Position numbers and translations under genes: made by a program
Part shown: piece by piece, positions 30,988 through 38,569 of the stretch
Numbering within the stretch: position 1 is the first letter of the stretch
How the letters are laid out: each line of letters begins with the position of its first letter
Notes under the pieces: model-generated
What the model was told of the DNA's origin: nothing
Seen by the model: only the letters and a program-made list of their open reading frames with translations
Databases searched by the model: none
Assembly (NCBI GenBank): GCA_030831315.1
Contig: JAURLI010000042.1
Location: forward strand, 1-40,939
DNA from: Alphaproteobacteria bacterium
Lineage (GTDB): Bacteria > Pseudomonadota > Alphaproteobacteria > SMXQ01
Direction: 5' to 3'
DNA: 40,939 bases

Positions 30988-32025
30988 ATGAGCACCGCCC
31001 GCAGCCGTACCGCATCCCGCAAGACCGCGACGAAACCTGCGAAAGGTGCCGCGCGCGCCAAGGGCAAGCGCGGATCCGGCGACGGGCTGGCCGCAGCGCG
31101 CCGGGTCTTCACCATTGAAGCCGAAGGCCTCGCCGAAGCGGCCCGCAGGCTCGATGGGCGCTTCGATGCGGCGCTCGACCTGATCGCCGGGATCGAGGGA
31201 CGTCTCATTGTTTCGGGCATGGGCAAGAGCGGCCACGTCGCGCACAAGATCGCCGCCACCCTCGCCTCGACCGGCACGCCCGCGTTTTTCGTTCATCCCG
31301 CCGAGGCGTCCCACGGCGATCTCGGCATGGTCACGCGCGCCGATGCGGTAATCGCAATTTCCAATTCGGGCACGACGGCCGAGCTCGGCGATCTCGTCGC
31401 GCACACGCGCCGGTTCTCGATCCCCCTGATCGCGATTACGGCCGATCCGAAAAGCCAGCTCGCCGAAGCCGCCGATGTGGTGCTCGAACTGCCGCGCGCC
31501 AAGGAAGCCTGCCCGATGGGCCTAGCACCCACCACTTCGACGACCATGACGCTCGCCATGGGTGATGCGCTGGCGGTGGCGCTGCTGGAACGGCGCGGAT
31601 TTACCTCGGACGATTTTCAGTTGCTGCATCCGGGCGGCCAACTCGGCAAGCAGCTGCTCAAGGTCGGCGACATCATGCACGCGGGCAGCGAAATCCCGGT
31701 GGTGGCCCCCGGCGAAAAGATGGCCGACGTCCTGATCACCATGACGGCAAAGCATTTCGGCTGCGTCGGCGTGGTGCGCGGCAGCAGGCTGGCCGGCATC
31801 ATCACCGACGGCGACCTGCGCCGCCACATGTCGCCCGACCTTTTGCGCCGCAAGGCCGGCGATGTCATGACCGCGTCGCCGGTCACCATCTCTTCCAACG
31901 CACTTGCGGCGGAAGCGCTCGGCATCATGAACGACCGCACCATCACGACACTGTTCGTCGTCGATGACGGCAAGCTGGTCGGCATCGTCCACATCCACGA
32001 CATCCTGCATTCGGGCGTTGCCTGA
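30988..32025 (+). CDS. kdsD: arabinose-5-phosphate isomerase, KpsF/GutQ/KdsD family
   Basis: This 345-residue enzyme converts ribulose 5-phosphate to arabinose 5-phosphate, the first committed step to Kdo for LPS. A Lys/Arg-rich N-terminal extension of about 30 residues is unusual. The SIS domain follows (RLIVSGMGKSGHVAHKIAA, HPAEASHGDLGMV, AISNSGTTAELGDLV), with the family segment PTTSTTMTLAMGDALAVAL. Two C-terminal CBS domains contain KHFGCVGVVRGSRLAGIITD and DRTITTLFVVDDGKLVGI. The ATG at 30988 was chosen over an upstream start at 30931. Its stop is one base before lptC, which places Kdo synthesis in one operon with LPS transport. Confidence 0.93.
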   Translation: MSTARSRTASRKTATKPAKGAARAKGKRGSGDGLAAARRVFTIEAEGLAEAARRLDGRFDAALDLIAGIEGRLIVSGMGKSGHVAHKIAATLASTGTPAFFVHPAEASHGDLGMVTRADAVIAISNSGTTAELGDLVAHTRRFSIPLIAITADPKSQLAEAADVVLELPRAKEACPMGLAPTTSTTMTLAMGDALAVALLERRGFTSDDFQLLHPGGQLGKQLLKVGDIMHAGSEIPVVAPGEKMADVLITMTAKHFGCVGVVRGSRLAGIITDGDLRRHMSPDLLRRKAGDVMTASPVTISSNALAAEALGIMNDRTITTLFVVDDGKLVGIVHIHDILHSGVA

Positions 32026-32026
32026 C

Positions 32027-32713
32027 ATGAACCCTCCGACGCCCGCCCTTGCGAACCCTGCCGCGGCCCGGACCGCGGCGCGGCGGCAGGGGTGGAGCCG
32101 GACCGTCGGCCTTCTCAAGATCCTGCTGCCCGCGGTGGCGCTGTCACTGGTGGCGCTGGTCATCGTCTGGGCGCAACTGCGCAATTCGGACCCGGGCTTT
32201 CGCATCGGATTCTCGCTGGTCAAGCCCGAGGATGCGCGCCAGCTCAGCATGGTCAAGGCGCGCTACGCGGGTCGCAACAAGAACAAGCAGCCCTATCTCG
32301 TCACTGCGACGACGGCCGTGCAGGAAACGGCGAAGGCCGACAAGATTCGCCTGCAAAGCCCAAAGGGCGACATGACGATGAGCGGCGGCGCCTGGGTCGC
32401 CCTGTCGGCCCCGGAGGGCGACTACCACCAGTCGACGCAGATCCTCGACCTGCGCGATGGCGTCAACCTGTTCCATGATTCAGGCATGGAATTCGACACG
32501 CAGACGGCACGGATCAACCTCAAGGACTCGACGGCCTTCGGAAACGATCCCGTCACGGGCCACGGCCCTGCCGCCGACATCAAGTCGAAGGGCTTTCGAA
32601 TTCTCGACAGCGGCAAGCGCGTCATCTTCACGGGCAAGGCGCAGCTGACGCTTTACCGCAAGAAGGAAACGCCGGCAAAACCGAAGCGCGCATCAACCGG
32701 GGGGAAGAAATGA
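32027..32713 (+). CDS. lptC: LPS export ABC transporter periplasmic protein LptC
   Basis: This 228-residue bitopic inner-membrane protein has a basic N-terminus, then one membrane helix at about 26-48 (LLKILLPAVALSLVALVIVW) and a periplasmic beta-jellyroll that receives LPS from LptBFG. Typical features are QPYLVTATTAVQE, DKIRLQSPKGDMTM and DGVNLFHDSGMEFDTQTARI. The C-terminus is Lys-rich. The ATG at 32027 is one base after the kdsD stop. The last codons overlap lptA by an ATGA (32710-32713). Confidence 0.92.
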   Translation: MNPPTPALANPAAARTAARRQGWSRTVGLLKILLPAVALSLVALVIVWAQLRNSDPGFRIGFSLVKPEDARQLSMVKARYAGRNKNKQPYLVTATTAVQETAKADKIRLQSPKGDMTMSGGAWVALSAPEGDYHQSTQILDLRDGVNLFHDSGMEFDTQTARINLKDSTAFGNDPVTGHGPAADIKSKGFRILDSGKRVIFTGKAQLTLYRKKETPAKPKRASTGGKK

Positions 32714-33618
32714 AAATACGGCAATGGGCGATGCCGGCCCTTATCGCGGGCGCAGCTCTGGCGCTGGCCGCCGCCGGCCCGGCCTGGGCGGCGCAGAGCC
32801 TCGGGCTTGGTTCAAAGTCGGACAAGCCGATCCAGGTCTATGCCGACGAAGGGATCGAGTGGAACCAGAACACGAAACAGTACATCGCGCGGGTCAACGC
32901 CAAGGCGATACAAGGCGACACCACGGTCTATGGCGACACGCTGGTCGCCTATTACGAAGAGATCGCGGGCGGCAACACCGAGGTCTACCGAATCGATGCC
33001 ATCGGCAATGTGCGCATCGTTTCGCCGAGCGAGACGGCCTACGGCGAAAAGGCGGTCTATGACGTACGCAAGGGCGTGCTGGTGATGACCGGCGCCGGGC
33101 TCAGGCTCGTCACACAGACCGACATCGTCACCGCGCGCGACAGCCTTGAATATTACGAAGAGCGCAGCCTCGCCGTCGCCCGCGGCAACGCCGTCGCGCG
33201 CCCGGTTGCGGCCAAGGGCAAGGCAAAAAGTTCGGGAGGAGAGCGCACCGTGCGCGCCGACGTGCTGACCGCATACTTCGTCGATGAAGCCGCCAAAAAG
33301 AAATCAACCAAGAAGAAAGCCCAGACCAGCGGGCGCAGCACCATCGAACGCATGGATGCCTACGGCAACGTCTCGGTCACGCGCCCGGGCGAAGTGGCGC
33401 TCGGCAGCCGCGGCGTCTACTTCCCCCAGCGCGAACTGGCTCACCTGTGGGGCCGCGTCCGCATTACCCGCCAGGACAACCAGCTCAACGGCGAATATGC
33501 CGAAGTGAACTTCAAAAGCGGCATTTCGCGCATCCTGGCGAGCCCGTCCGCCCCCGTCCGCGCCCTCATCGAACAGGACAAAAAGCCGGAAAATGTGCCG
33601 GCCGGGGCCGGGCGTTAA
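32710..33618 (+). CDS. lptA: LPS transport periplasmic bridge protein LptA
   Basis: This protein of 302 residues has a signal peptide (MKIRQWAMPALIAGAALALA to about residue 27, AWA cleavage). OstA/LptA beta-jellyroll repeats follow: IQVYADEGIEWNQNTKQYIA, GNVRIVSPSETAYGEKAVYD, ARDSLEYYEERSLAVARGN and YGNVSVTRPGEVALGSRGVY. It is much longer than E. coli LptA (185 residues). A Lys-rich insertion (AAKKKSTKKKAQ) lies in the middle, as in larger alphaproteobacterial homologues. It carries LPS across the periplasm between LptC and LptD, and is translationally coupled to lptC. Confidence 0.92.
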   Translation: MKIRQWAMPALIAGAALALAAAGPAWAAQSLGLGSKSDKPIQVYADEGIEWNQNTKQYIARVNAKAIQGDTTVYGDTLVAYYEEIAGGNTEVYRIDAIGNVRIVSPSETAYGEKAVYDVRKGVLVMTGAGLRLVTQTDIVTARDSLEYYEERSLAVARGNAVARPVAAKGKAKSSGGERTVRADVLTAYFVDEAAKKKSTKKKAQTSGRSTIERMDAYGNVSVTRPGEVALGSRGVYFPQRELAHLWGRVRITRQDNQLNGEYAEVNFKSGISRILASPSAPVRALIEQDKKPENVPAGAGR

Positions 33619-33628
33619 GATTAATCTT
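33617..33628. repeat. 12-bp palindrome between lptA and lptB
   Basis: AAGATTAATCTT is a perfect palindrome overlapping the lptA stop in an AT-rich 48-bp gap. It could be a small operator or chance; the AT-rich gap may hold a secondary promoter for lptB-rpoN-ptsN. Confidence 0.3.
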
Positions 33629-33665
33629 CACTAATTAGCAAGAATCAGGCCAATAATAAGGGGAC

Positions 33666-34469
33666 ATGAGCAAACAGACCCCCGCCAAGGGCCCCGCCGC
33701 CGCATCCCCCGCCCCCGCCAGTTCCGGGCCGGCGCTGGTGCGTGACAATTCCGGACTTGAGGCCATCAACCTCGGCAAGCGCTTCCACCGCCGCCCCGTG
33801 CTGCGCGACGTGTCCATGACCGTCCAGCGCGGAGAGATCGTCGGCCTGCTGGGGCCCAACGGCGCCGGCAAGACCACCTGCTTCTATATCATGAGCGGAC
33901 TGATCGCCGCCGACTACGGCACGATACGGCTCGACGGGCAGGACATCACCGGCCTGCCGATGTACCGGCGCGCAAGGCTCGGCATCGGCTACCTGCCTCA
34001 GGAAGCATCGATCTTTCGCGGCCTTTCGGTTGCCGACAATATCCGCGCCATTCTCGAGGCAACCGAACCCGACGCCGAACGGCGCGAGGCCATGCTCGAG
34101 GACCTGCTGGCGGAGTTTTCCATTTCCCATCTCGCCCGCACCCCGGCGCTGGCGCTGTCGGGCGGCGAACGCCGCCGCGTCGAAATTGCGCGCGCCCTCG
34201 CCGCGCAGCCGAAGTTCATGCTTCTCGACGAGCCGCTGGCGGGCATCGACCCGGTCGCGCTCGGCGATATCCGCGACCTGGTGCTGCACCTGAAGGATCG
34301 CGGCATCGGCGTCCTGATTACCGATCACAACGTTCGCGAAACGCTGGAGATCGTCGACCGCGCCTACATCATCCACGACGGGCACGTGTTGATGGAAGGC
34401 AAGCCGTCCGAGATTCTGACGCACGAGGATGTGCGCCGGGTCTACCTGGGGGAACGGTTCAGCCTTTAG
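33666..34469 (+). CDS. lptB: LPS export ABC transporter ATP-binding protein LptB
   Basis: This ATPase of 267 residues powers LPS extraction by LptFG. Walker A is GPNGAGKTT (about 63-71). The Q-loop region is YLPQEASIFRGLSV, the signature is LSGGERRRVEIARAL, Walker B is FMLLDEPLAGID, and the H-loop is ITDHNVRETLEI. The GPNGAGKTTCFYIMSGL stretch is characteristic of LptB. A Pro/Ala-rich N-terminal extension of about 30 residues precedes the domain, so a later start is possible. lptF and lptG are not in the window. rpoN follows after 10 bp. Confidence 0.95.
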   Translation: MSKQTPAKGPAAASPAPASSGPALVRDNSGLEAINLGKRFHRRPVLRDVSMTVQRGEIVGLLGPNGAGKTTCFYIMSGLIAADYGTIRLDGQDITGLPMYRRARLGIGYLPQEASIFRGLSVADNIRAILEATEPDAERREAMLEDLLAEFSISHLARTPALALSGGERRRVEIARALAAQPKFMLLDEPLAGIDPVALGDIRDLVLHLKDRGIGVLITDHNVRETLEIVDRAYIIHDGHVLMEGKPSEILTHEDVRRVYLGERFSL

Positions 34470-34479
34470 GCGGTTCGCG

Positions 34480-36012
34480 ATGGCGCTTGGCCCCAGACTC
34501 GTTCAAAAACAGTCCCAGCAGCTGGTGATGACGCCCCAGCTGCAGCAGGCCATCAAGCTGCTGCAGATGTCGAACCAGGACCTGGCGACCTTCATCGAAA
34601 ACGAAATTCAGGAAAATCCGCTGCTCGAACGTGAATCCGCCGAAGGCGGCTTTGAGCAGGAGGCGGACGGCGCCCCCGAGGCCACGGGCGACGGCTTCGA
34701 CGCCGCTCCCGATCCCGGCGATTCGGCTGACCATGCCGCCGCCGAAAACCTGCCCGAGGCGCAGGACCAGCCGCTCGATACCGATTACGAAAACGACTAC
34801 ACCAACGACGACCGCGCCGCGGTGGCCGACGACGACCGCCCCGAACAGTTCCCCGACTGGGGCTCCGGCGGCGATCCGCGCGGCGGGGGCGGCGATGGCT
34901 TCGGCCTCGAAGACCGGCTGAGCAGCGAAAAGACGCTGCGCGAGCATATCGTCTTTCAGATCAATGTCGGCTTCGAGCAACCGGCCGAGCGCATGATCGC
35001 CCGTGCGCTCGCCGACCAGCTGGACGAGGCGGGCTACCTGACCGGCACGCTGGACGACGTCGCCGACAAGCTCGGTGTCGGCATGGACGCGGTCGAGGCC
35101 GTGCTGGCCCGCTGCCAGGGCTTCGACCCGGTCGGCGTGTTCGCCCGCAATCTTGCCGAATGCCTGGCGATCCAGCTCAGGGACCGCGACCGTTTCGATC
35201 CCGCGATGGCGACCTTGATCGGCAACCTCGAGCTTCTGGCCAAGCGCGACATCGCCCAGATCAAACGCCTGTGCAAGGTAGATGACGAGGATCTGGCCGA
35301 TATGGTTGCCGAGATCCGCGCGCTCGATCCCAAGCCGGGCCTCGCCTTCGAAAACAACGTCGCGCCGCCGGTGGTGCCCGATATCCTTGTTCGCCGCCGC
35401 GCCGACGGCACCTGGCAGGTCGAACTCAACGCTGAAACCCTGCCGCGTGTCCTCGTCAACCAGACCTATTTCGCCGAAATTCCCAACGGAGCGCGCACCA
35501 AGGCGGAACGCGATTACGTCAACGAACGCATGACCTCGGCCAACTGGCTTGTCCGCGCCCTGCATCAGCGCGCGACCACGATCCTGAAGGTGGCGAGCGA
35601 GATCGTCGGTACCCAGGCCGACTTCTTCGAAAAGGGTGTGCAGTTTCTGAAGCCGCTGACCCTGCGCGATGTGGCCGATGCCATCGGCATGCACGAATCG
35701 ACGGTCAGCCGGGTCACCTCGTCCAAGTTCATGGCGACGCCGCGGGGCGTGTTCGAACTCAAATATTTCTTCACCACCGCCATCGCCGCCACCGCCGGGG
35801 GCGAGAGCCATTCGGCCGAGTCGGTTCGCCACCGCATCCGCAAGATGATCGAGGGCGAAGCGCCGCGCGCCGTCCTGTCCGATGACAAGATCGTCGCGCT
35901 CCTGTCGGGGGAAGGCATCGAGATCGCCCGGCGCACGGTCGCCAAATACCGGGAATCCATGCACATTCCGTCCTCGGCCCAACGCCGCCGGGAGAAGTCC
36001 ATCCGCCTTTAG
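34480..36012 (+). CDS. rpoN: RNA polymerase sigma-54 factor
   Basis: This 510-residue sigma factor recognises -24/-12 promoters and depends on enhancer-binding ATPases. Region I starts LVQKQSQQLVMTPQLQQAI (Gln/Leu-rich). Region II (about 50-150) is a long Asp/Glu-rich linker with DTDYENDYTNDD. The core-binding region follows, then the HTH DVADAIGMHESTVSRVTSSK, and the RpoN box ARRTVAKYRE near residue 490. The ATG at 34480 gives the canonical start. The lptB-rpoN linkage is widespread in proteobacteria. The hpf gene that commonly follows rpoN is absent here. Confidence 0.97.
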   Translation: MALGPRLVQKQSQQLVMTPQLQQAIKLLQMSNQDLATFIENEIQENPLLERESAEGGFEQEADGAPEATGDGFDAAPDPGDSADHAAAENLPEAQDQPLDTDYENDYTNDDRAAVADDDRPEQFPDWGSGGDPRGGGGDGFGLEDRLSSEKTLREHIVFQINVGFEQPAERMIARALADQLDEAGYLTGTLDDVADKLGVGMDAVEAVLARCQGFDPVGVFARNLAECLAIQLRDRDRFDPAMATLIGNLELLAKRDIAQIKRLCKVDDEDLADMVAEIRALDPKPGLAFENNVAPPVVPDILVRRRADGTWQVELNAETLPRVLVNQTYFAEIPNGARTKAERDYVNERMTSANWLVRALHQRATTILKVASEIVGTQADFFEKGVQFLKPLTLRDVADAIGMHESTVSRVTSSKFMATPRGVFELKYFFTTAIAATAGGESHSAESVRHRIRKMIEGEAPRAVLSDDKIVALLSGEGIEIARRTVAKYRESMHIPSSAQRRREKSIRL

Positions 36013-36065
36013 AAATACCAATTATACGTTATATTTCAATTGGTTAATCAATTTTCCCTGTTCTA

Positions 36066-36095
36066 TTGACTTTGACCTGCCGCAAGACCTATGGT
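36066..36095 (+). promoter_or_regulatory. candidate sigma-70 promoter for ptsN
   Basis: TTGACT (36066-36071) and TATGGT (36090-36095) are separated by 18 bp, in the 219-bp rpoN-ptsN gap. The transcript would start near 36102, with a leader of about 130 nt. The AT-rich sequence just before it (36013-36060) contains a 7-bp inverted repeat, ACCAATT/AATTGGT. This suggests ptsN can be expressed separately from rpoN. Confidence 0.5.
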
Positions 36096-36231
36096 GCGGC
36101 CACCGCGATCAAGGGACGGCGCCCGACAGGCTGCCATCCGGACCGGTCGCCGGCAGAGCCCCGGAGGAGAGATCCGGACGGACCCGGCACCGCAAGCGAG
36201 AGAGATATCGCGGCTTATTTCACAGAAGGAC

Positions 36232-36702
36232 ATGACAGTGGACATCAGTGATTTGATCACACCCGCCACCATCGTTCCGAATCTCAAGGTTACCAGCAAG
36301 AAACAGGCGCTTCAGGAACTGGCCCGGCTCGGCTCGGAAGCCACCGGCGTCGGCGAGCGCGAAATCTTCGAGATTCTTCTGGAACGCGAACGCCTCGGCA
36401 CCACCGGCGTCGGCGGCGGCATCGCCATCCCGCACGGCAAGCTGCCCGGCCTGAAGGGCCTCAGCGGCATTTTTGCCCGCCTCGAACAGGCCATCGATTT
36501 CGATTCCATCGACGAACAGCCCGTCGATCTGATCTTCCTGCTGCTTGCGCCGGAAACCGCCGGGGCCGACCACCTGAAGGCCCTTGCCCGCGTTTCGCGC
36601 CAGCTGCGCGACCGTGAGATGTGTGAAAAGCTGCGCGGCTCGGACACGGCGGATGCGCTTTATGCGCTGCTCACCGAAACGCCGGCAAGCCACGCCGCCT
36701 GA
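36232..36702 (+). CDS. ptsN: PTS-Ntr EIIA component (nitrogen regulatory IIA)
   Basis: This cytoplasmic phosphoacceptor protein of 156 residues belongs to the PTS-Ntr chain (PtsP, NPr, PtsN). The phosphorylated His is in GGGIAIPHGKL (His68). The family segments EIFEILLERERLGTTGVG and PVDLIFLLLAPETAGADHLK are present. It regulates nitrogen- and potassium-linked processes by its phosphorylation state. The ATG at 36232 has AGAAGGA just upstream. It is the last gene of the LPS/rpoN run and is followed by a strong terminator. Confidence 0.95.
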   Translation: MTVDISDLITPATIVPNLKVTSKKQALQELARLGSEATGVGEREIFEILLERERLGTTGVGGGIAIPHGKLPGLKGLSGIFARLEQAIDFDSIDEQPVDLIFLLLAPETAGADHLKALARVSRQLRDREMCEKLRGSDTADALYALLTETPASHAA

Positions 36703-36728
36703 CAGCGACGGCCTGCCGCCATAGACAA

Positions 36729-36760
36729 AACCCCGTGCCATCGGCGCGGGGTTTTTCTTT
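36729..36760 (+). terminator. intrinsic terminator of ptsN
   Basis: AACCCCGTGCC and GGCGCGGGGTT pair over 11 positions (one G-T) around a 3-base loop, followed by TTTTTCTTT. It lies 26 bases after the ptsN stop and also faces the convergent DUF1150 gene. Confidence 0.92.
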
Positions 36761-36781
36761 CAGGCCTTGCCCAAAGGGCAT

Positions 36782-36997
36782 TCAGTGAACGCAGACCGGC
36801 TCGAGGTCATGGCTGCGGATCGCCGCTACCGCCGTATCACGGTTTTCCATGATGGCGATTTCGGTGCCGTCGGCGGCATAGATTGCATAGGCATCGCCGC
36901 CGCGTTCGGCGACCGGCTTGACGTAGGCAACGAACTGCAGCCCCAGGTTGGCGAGGTCGTTGTCGGACATGATGCGTTTTTCAGCGTTCAATTCCAT
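36782..36997 (-). CDS. DUF1150 family small protein
   Basis: This 71-residue protein (NDLANLGLQFVAYVKPVAE, then GDAYAIYAADGTEIAIMENR) matches my recollection of DUF1150. That family is restricted to alphaproteobacteria and often sits beside hsp20, as here. Function is unknown; the pairing suggests a stress-related role. The ATG at 36997 has GAAAGG eight bases upstream. It lies 118 bp after hsp20 on the same strand and is probably in its transcript. Confidence 0.8.
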   Translation of the reverse strand: MELNAEKRIMSDNDLANLGLQFVAYVKPVAERGGDAYAIYAADGTEIAIMENRDTAVAAIRSHDLEPVCVH

Positions 36998-37115
36998 GAC
37001 ACTTGCCTTTCAGGCTATCTGCCTTGATACCGAGCCTAGCGGCCCGTACTTAACATCAGGTTTACGCGGTTACGGCATTCCGGGATCACCTTGGAATCCG
37101 GGGGGTTTTTGAGCC

Positions 37116-37532
37116 TCAGCCGCGGCGCTCGATCGGGATGGAACGGCTCGTCTCGCGGCCTTGCGGGCGCACCAGGTCGATATGCAGCAGGCCCTTGTCG
37201 AGGGCCGCACCCGCCACCTCCATGCCGTCGGCAAGAACGAAGCGGCGCTGGAACGCGCGCGCGGCAATGCCGCGGTGAAGGAAGACCCGTTCCGCCGCCT
37301 CGTCGGCCTGACGGCCGGCGATGGACAGCTCACTGTTTTCGAGCGTGACGGTCAGTTCGCTCTCGTCGAAGCCTGCGACGGCAACGGTAATGCGCAGCCG
37401 GTCGGGCCCGAGGCTTTCGACATTATAGGGGGGATAGCCGTCGCCCGACGACTTGGCGATGCGTTCGAGCGCTTCCTCGAACACGTCGAAGCCCAGCAGA
37501 AAGGGCGATGAAAAACCACGTTCACGCGACAT
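37116..37532 (-). CDS. small heat-shock protein, Hsp20/alpha-crystallin (IbpA-like)
   Basis: This 138-residue holdase chaperone prevents aggregation of unfolding proteins. The N-terminus is MSRERGFSSPFLLGFDVFEE. The alpha-crystallin domain spans about 30-120 with PPYNVESLGPDRLRITVAVA, GRQADEAAERVFLHRGIAAR and the conserved AFQRRFVLADG. The C-terminal tail SRSIPIERR contains an I-P-I element that docks neighbouring subunits. The ATG at 37532 has a strong GGAGGAGGAG site, and a sigma-32-like promoter lies upstream. Confidence 0.93.
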   Translation of the reverse strand: MSRERGFSSPFLLGFDVFEEALERIAKSSGDGYPPYNVESLGPDRLRITVAVAGFDESELTVTLENSELSIAGRQADEAAERVFLHRGIAARAFQRRFVLADGMEVAGAALDKGLLHIDLVRPQGRETSRSIPIERRG

Positions 37533-37590
37533 CGGTCTCCTCCTCCGAGCGAGAGCCACGGGCGGCCCGGAACGGCACCGCCACGAAGGA

Positions 37591-37619
37591 GAGATAAGCG
37601 GAGATACCGGTTTTTCAAG
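37591..37619 (-). promoter_or_regulatory. sigma-32 (RpoH)-type heat-shock promoter for hsp20
   Basis: On the minus strand CTTGAA (plus 37614-37619) and CTTATCTC (plus 37591-37598) are separated by 15 bp, close to the alphaproteobacterial RpoH pattern CTTGAA-N-CCTATNT. The predicted leader is about 52 nt. I saw no convincing ROSE-type thermometer in that leader. Confidence 0.6.
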
Positions 37620-37640
37620 CCCCGCCGGACAGCATGGACC

Positions 37641-37878
37641 TCAGGGCTGGACGGGCTTCGGTTTCGTGCCAAGCGCGTTGAAGGCGGTGGCGAGGTCGTT
37701 GAGCTCGCTTTGCAGCTTGGCCGGATCGTTCTTCGGCAGCATGGTCACCATGCACCAGCCGTCCTCCAGACCGCCCGGGCAGCCCGAACTGGGCGACGAT
37801 GTTCAAGCAGGCGCGCAGTTCGAATGCCTGCGCTGCGCGCTCGAACGGCGATCTTGCTGCCGATGAAGCGAAAGCCAT
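37641..37878 (-). pseudogene. small frameshifted ORF, function unknown
   Basis: The region ends with a high-quality reading, LEDGWCMVTMLPKNDPAK, then LQSELNDLATAFNALGTKPK and a TGA at 37643-37641, with strong GC third-position bias. In another frame just upstream it reads MAFASSAARSPFERAAQAFE then LRACLNIVAQFGLPG. Removing one base in the CCGCCCGGG run near 37770-37780 joins the two into a 78-residue protein. I do not recognise it. The upstream part overlaps antisense the 5' end of the plus-strand ORF at 37799, so the true 5' boundary is unclear and part may be shadow coding. No clear Shine-Dalgarno precedes the ATG at 37878. Confidence 0.4.
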
Positions 37879-38569
37879 CGTGCGCACGGGCGCCGTCCTC
37901 GGCGAACCTGCGATCTGCGAGATGCAGTTCGGTGGGTTGGCCGACCTCGACCGCGCCCTTGCCGCTGAAGCGGCCGAGATCGCCGCCAAGGCGCCCAAGA
38001 TGGACAACCGGGTCGGCTCGGCCCTCGATCGCGCGCTCGGCATTCCGAGCCAGCCCGCGCAAGCGCCGGCGAAGACGCCGGCACAGGGCCAGGGCCAGGG
38101 CAAGCCCGGCTCGGGCACCGACGCGCTCGCCAATGTCATGAACCGCAAGTTCGGCGACGCCCCCGCCAAGACCAAAGCCCCAGCCGGCACGGGCGCCGGC
38201 ACGCCGCCCGCCGCATCGGGCGATGCCCTCGCCAATGCCTTCGGCAAGGTGCAGCAGAAGGACAAGGCACGCCAGCAGCAGGCCAAGGCGCTGACCGGCA
38301 CGGTGACGCAGCAGATGGCGCGCGTCGCATCCAAGTGCCATTGCTACCTGTCGGGGCGCAACTGCCCGCCGGCGCTGGCCGACCGGTCGTGGCTCTACGA
38401 CGATACGGCGCGCTACGCGTTCAACAATGCCGTGAATACGGCGCGCAACCAGTGCAGCTCGTGGACGGCGCTGCGCGTGCGCAACATTACGGAAGCCAAC
38501 AAGGCCGACGTCCTGCCCGCGAAAAAAGTCGAACTGATCCGCAACGATTTTATCAGAAATCTTTTTTAA
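37799..38569 (+). CDS. unrecognised Pro/Ala/Gln-rich protein with C-terminal Cys cluster
   Basis: 256 residues from the ATG at 37799; an alternative ATG at 37922 gives 215 and avoids overlap with the minus-strand fragment. No signal peptide is visible, so the natural 5' end may be missing. A low-complexity linker (about 85-150: PAQAPAKTPAQGQGQGK, then two DALAN-containing stretches) leads to a C-terminal domain with four Cys (SKCHCYLSGRNCPP and NTARNQCSSW) and YDDTARYAFNNAVN. Third positions are strongly G/C until the last codons. The final residues (DFIRNLF) are AT-rich and lie in the adjacent island, and the stop overlaps the island gene's end by 17 bp. The 3' end may therefore have been created by an insertion. 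Function unknown. Confidence 0.55.
   Translation: MFKQARSSNACAARSNGDLAADEAKAIVRTGAVLGEPAICEMQFGGLADLDRALAAEAAEIAAKAPKMDNRVGSALDRALGIPSQPAQAPAKTPAQGQGQGKPGSGTDALANVMNRKFGDAPAKTKAPAGTGAGTPPAASGDALANAFGKVQQKDKARQQQAKALTGTVTQQMARVASKCHCYLSGRNCPPALADRSWLYDDTARYAFNNAVNTARNQCSSWTALRVRNITEANKADVLPAKKVELIRNDFIRNLF

Noticed and set aside
34459-36021. Long minus-strand open frame opposite rpoN
   Set aside because: Antisense shadow; rpoN has all its signatures.
37081-37112. Hairpin with T-run (CCGGGAT...ATCCGG then GGGGGGTTTTT) near the hsp20 stop
   Set aside because: The stem is imperfect and the T-run is on the plus strand, where no gene ends; it is not a terminator for hsp20.
37615-38341. Two overlapping minus-strand open frames opposite the linker-rich ORF
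   Set aside because: Above about 37880 they read like shadow translations (Ala/Arg/Leu runs). Only the 37641-37878 part showed plausible coding, and it is listed as a frameshifted fragment.
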